From Mycolicibacterium austroafricanum (lineage in GTDB: Bacteria; Actinomycetota; Actinomycetes; Mycobacteriales; Mycobacteriaceae): a stretch of 64,000 nt of DNA. The stretch lies in contig NZ_CACSIP010000012.1 of the NCBI RefSeq assembly GCF_902705885.1, forward strand, positions 179,378-243,377. The letters run 5' to 3'. The notes beneath the pieces were generated by a model. That model was given only the letters and a program-made list of their open reading frames with translations. It was not told the origin of the DNA and searched no databases. Position numbers and translations under genes: made by a program. Below, one piece after another: positions 63,252 to 64,000 of the stretch (position 1 is its first letter; the number at the start of each line of letters is the position of its first letter).

Positions 63252-63859
63252 CGCAGACGAAGACCGTGGTGCACGTGATGCGCCACGGCGAGGTGCACAA
63301 CCCGGAGCAGATCCTCTACGGCCGGTTGCCCGACTATCACCTCTCCGACCGGGGCCGGGTGCAGGCACAGGCGGTGGCGGACTGGCTTGCCCACCGCGAC
63401 ATCACCCATGTGGTCGCCTCGCCGCTGGAACGCGCCCAGGAGACCGCGGCGCCGATCGCCGCCCGGCACGGACTGTCGATTAACACCGACGACGAACTCA
63501 TCGAGTCCGAGAATGTCTTTCAGGGAGAGCGGGTCTCGCCCGGTGACGGGGCGTTGCGCAACCCGCGCAACTGGTGGCACCTGCGCAACCCGCGCACGCC
63601 GTCGTGGGGAGAGCCCTACGCCGAGATCGCGGCGAGGATGATGCGGGCGCTGCATCGTGCCCGCGCCGACGCCGCCGGCCACGAAGGGGTGTGCGTCAGC
63701 CACCAGCTGCCCGTCGAGACACTGCGCCGTGCGATGACCGACAAAGCGCTGCACCACTTTCCGACCAGGCGGATGTGCAACCTGGCCTCGGTCACGTCGT
63801 TCTACTTCCACGATGACGTCTGCGTGGGCTGGGGATACGCGGAGTTGGCCGGCAAGTGA
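63248..63859 (+). CDS. Histidine-phosphatase (PGM) family protein (Rv0525-like)
   Basis: 203 residues from the ATG at 63248. RHG motif [13 protein letters not shown] and second histidine in [11 protein letters not shown]; the family includes small-molecule phosphatases. Coupled to hemL by a four-base overlap and to the lipoprotein gene by another. Substrate unknown. Confidence 0.87.
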   Translation: MTQTKTVVHVMRHGEVHNPEQILYGRLPDYHLSDRGRVQAQAVADWLAHRDITHVVASPLERAQETAAPIAARHGLSINTDDELIESENVFQGERVSPGDGALRNPRNWWHLRNPRTPSWGEPYAEIAARMMRALHRARADAAGHEGVCVSHQLPVETLRRAMTDKALHHFPTRRMCNLASVTSFYFHDDVCVGWGYAELAGK

Positions 63860-64000
63860 GGCGATCGGTGCCCCGGGTCGGACGGTTGGTCACGCTCATC
63901 GTGGGCGTGGCCATGCTCGGGGTCACCGGATGCTCCACCGGCAGTGACGCCGTCGCCCAGGGAGGCACATTCGAGTTCGTCGCCCCGGGCGGCAAGACCG
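63856..64000 (+). CDS. Lipoprotein, probable ResA/thioredoxin-like, partial at right edge
   Basis: 48 codons from a GTG at 63856 that overlaps the previous stop. A lipoprotein signal peptide VGRLVTLIVGVAMLGVTGC ends in lipobox VTGC (cysteine 26). Only the leader is visible; by gene order (Rv0526) it should be a membrane-anchored thioredoxin-like protein that opens the system II cytochrome c biogenesis operon, which would continue outside the window. Confidence 0.7.
   Translation, partial: MRRSVPRVGRLVTLIVGVAMLGVTGCSTGSDAVAQGGTFEFVAPGGKT

Noticed and set aside
1..64000. tRNA, rRNA and CRISPR arrays
   Set aside because: Reading both strands gave no cloverleaf with a T-loop GTTCGAATC-type block in context, no rRNA text and no regularly spaced direct repeats.

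Overview
The window is high-GC DNA from a mycobacterium, most likely a fast-growing Mycolicibacterium-type species. The evidence is the gene content and order. lpdC, ramB, aceA, fadB2, hbhA, deoC, murB, a Ldt lipoprotein (lprQ), mshA, gpmA, senX3-regX3, ppx, proC, a 33-residue ribosomal protein bS22, serB1, hemA-hemC-hemD-hemB and hemL occur in the order I remember for M. tuberculosis Rv0457c to Rv0526. GTG starts and ATGA/GTGA overlaps are very common. No rRNA, tRNA, CRISPR array, phage or transposase gene was seen. Genes of the M. tuberculosis interval that are missing here include umaA, pcaA and cmaA2 (mycolate cyclopropane synthases), the aldehyde dehydrogenase beside the DUF779 gene, nagC, lysE and mmpS2/mmpL2.

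Layout. 1-6.5 kb: a partial S9 peptidase, a SnoaL/flavin monooxygenase fusion, and an accessory 2,3-butanediol/acetoin group (zinc dehydrogenase, SDR, GAF regulator) followed by DUF779. 6.6-15.7 kb: central carbon and acetate metabolism, with lipoamide dehydrogenase, the acetate regulator RamB, an acyl-ACP thioesterase relative, isocitrate lyase and 3-hydroxybutyryl-CoA dehydrogenase. 15.6-18.2 kb: a DUF559 endonuclease-like gene bracketed by two copies of a palindromic repeat, then a PPK2 kinase and a TetR regulator. 18.3-24.1 kb: DUF445, XRE regulator, HbhA, small membrane and secreted proteins, deoC, an LmeA-like protein and a nitrilase-fold hydrolase.

24.1-27.1 kb holds the most notable locus. 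An arginase-family hydrolase of an unusual clade is divergent from a sodium:solute symporter, and the symporter leader carries the conserved blocks of a guanidine-I (ykkC) riboswitch. I read the pair as a candidate guanidine uptake and hydrolysis module.

27.1-45.6 kb: cell-envelope and redox housekeeping (murB, Ldt lipoprotein, mshA for mycothiol, gpmA, senX3-regX3 phosphate signalling, ppx, proC, BldC/excisionase-type HTH, bS22, an SDR-fold protein, an acyltransferase, a HadA-like dehydratase). 45.7-53.7 kb: serB1, a glutaredoxin-like protein, the hemA-C-D-B tetrapyrrole operon and four translationally linked small membrane proteins. 53.8-61.9 kb: a more accessory stretch with an MpaB-type oxygenase, two TetR regulators, a flavin-split-barrel protein, a cytochrome P450, a large secreted VCBS-like/DUF1254/DUF1214 protein and two Ddn-like proteins. 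61.9-64 kb: hemL, a phosphoglycerate-mutase-family protein and the start of a lipoprotein that probably opens the cytochrome c biogenesis operon.

Short duplications sit on stop codons at four places, and two families of palindromic repeats occur at gene ends. Gene names and functions rest on family motifs and remembered synteny; no database search was run.
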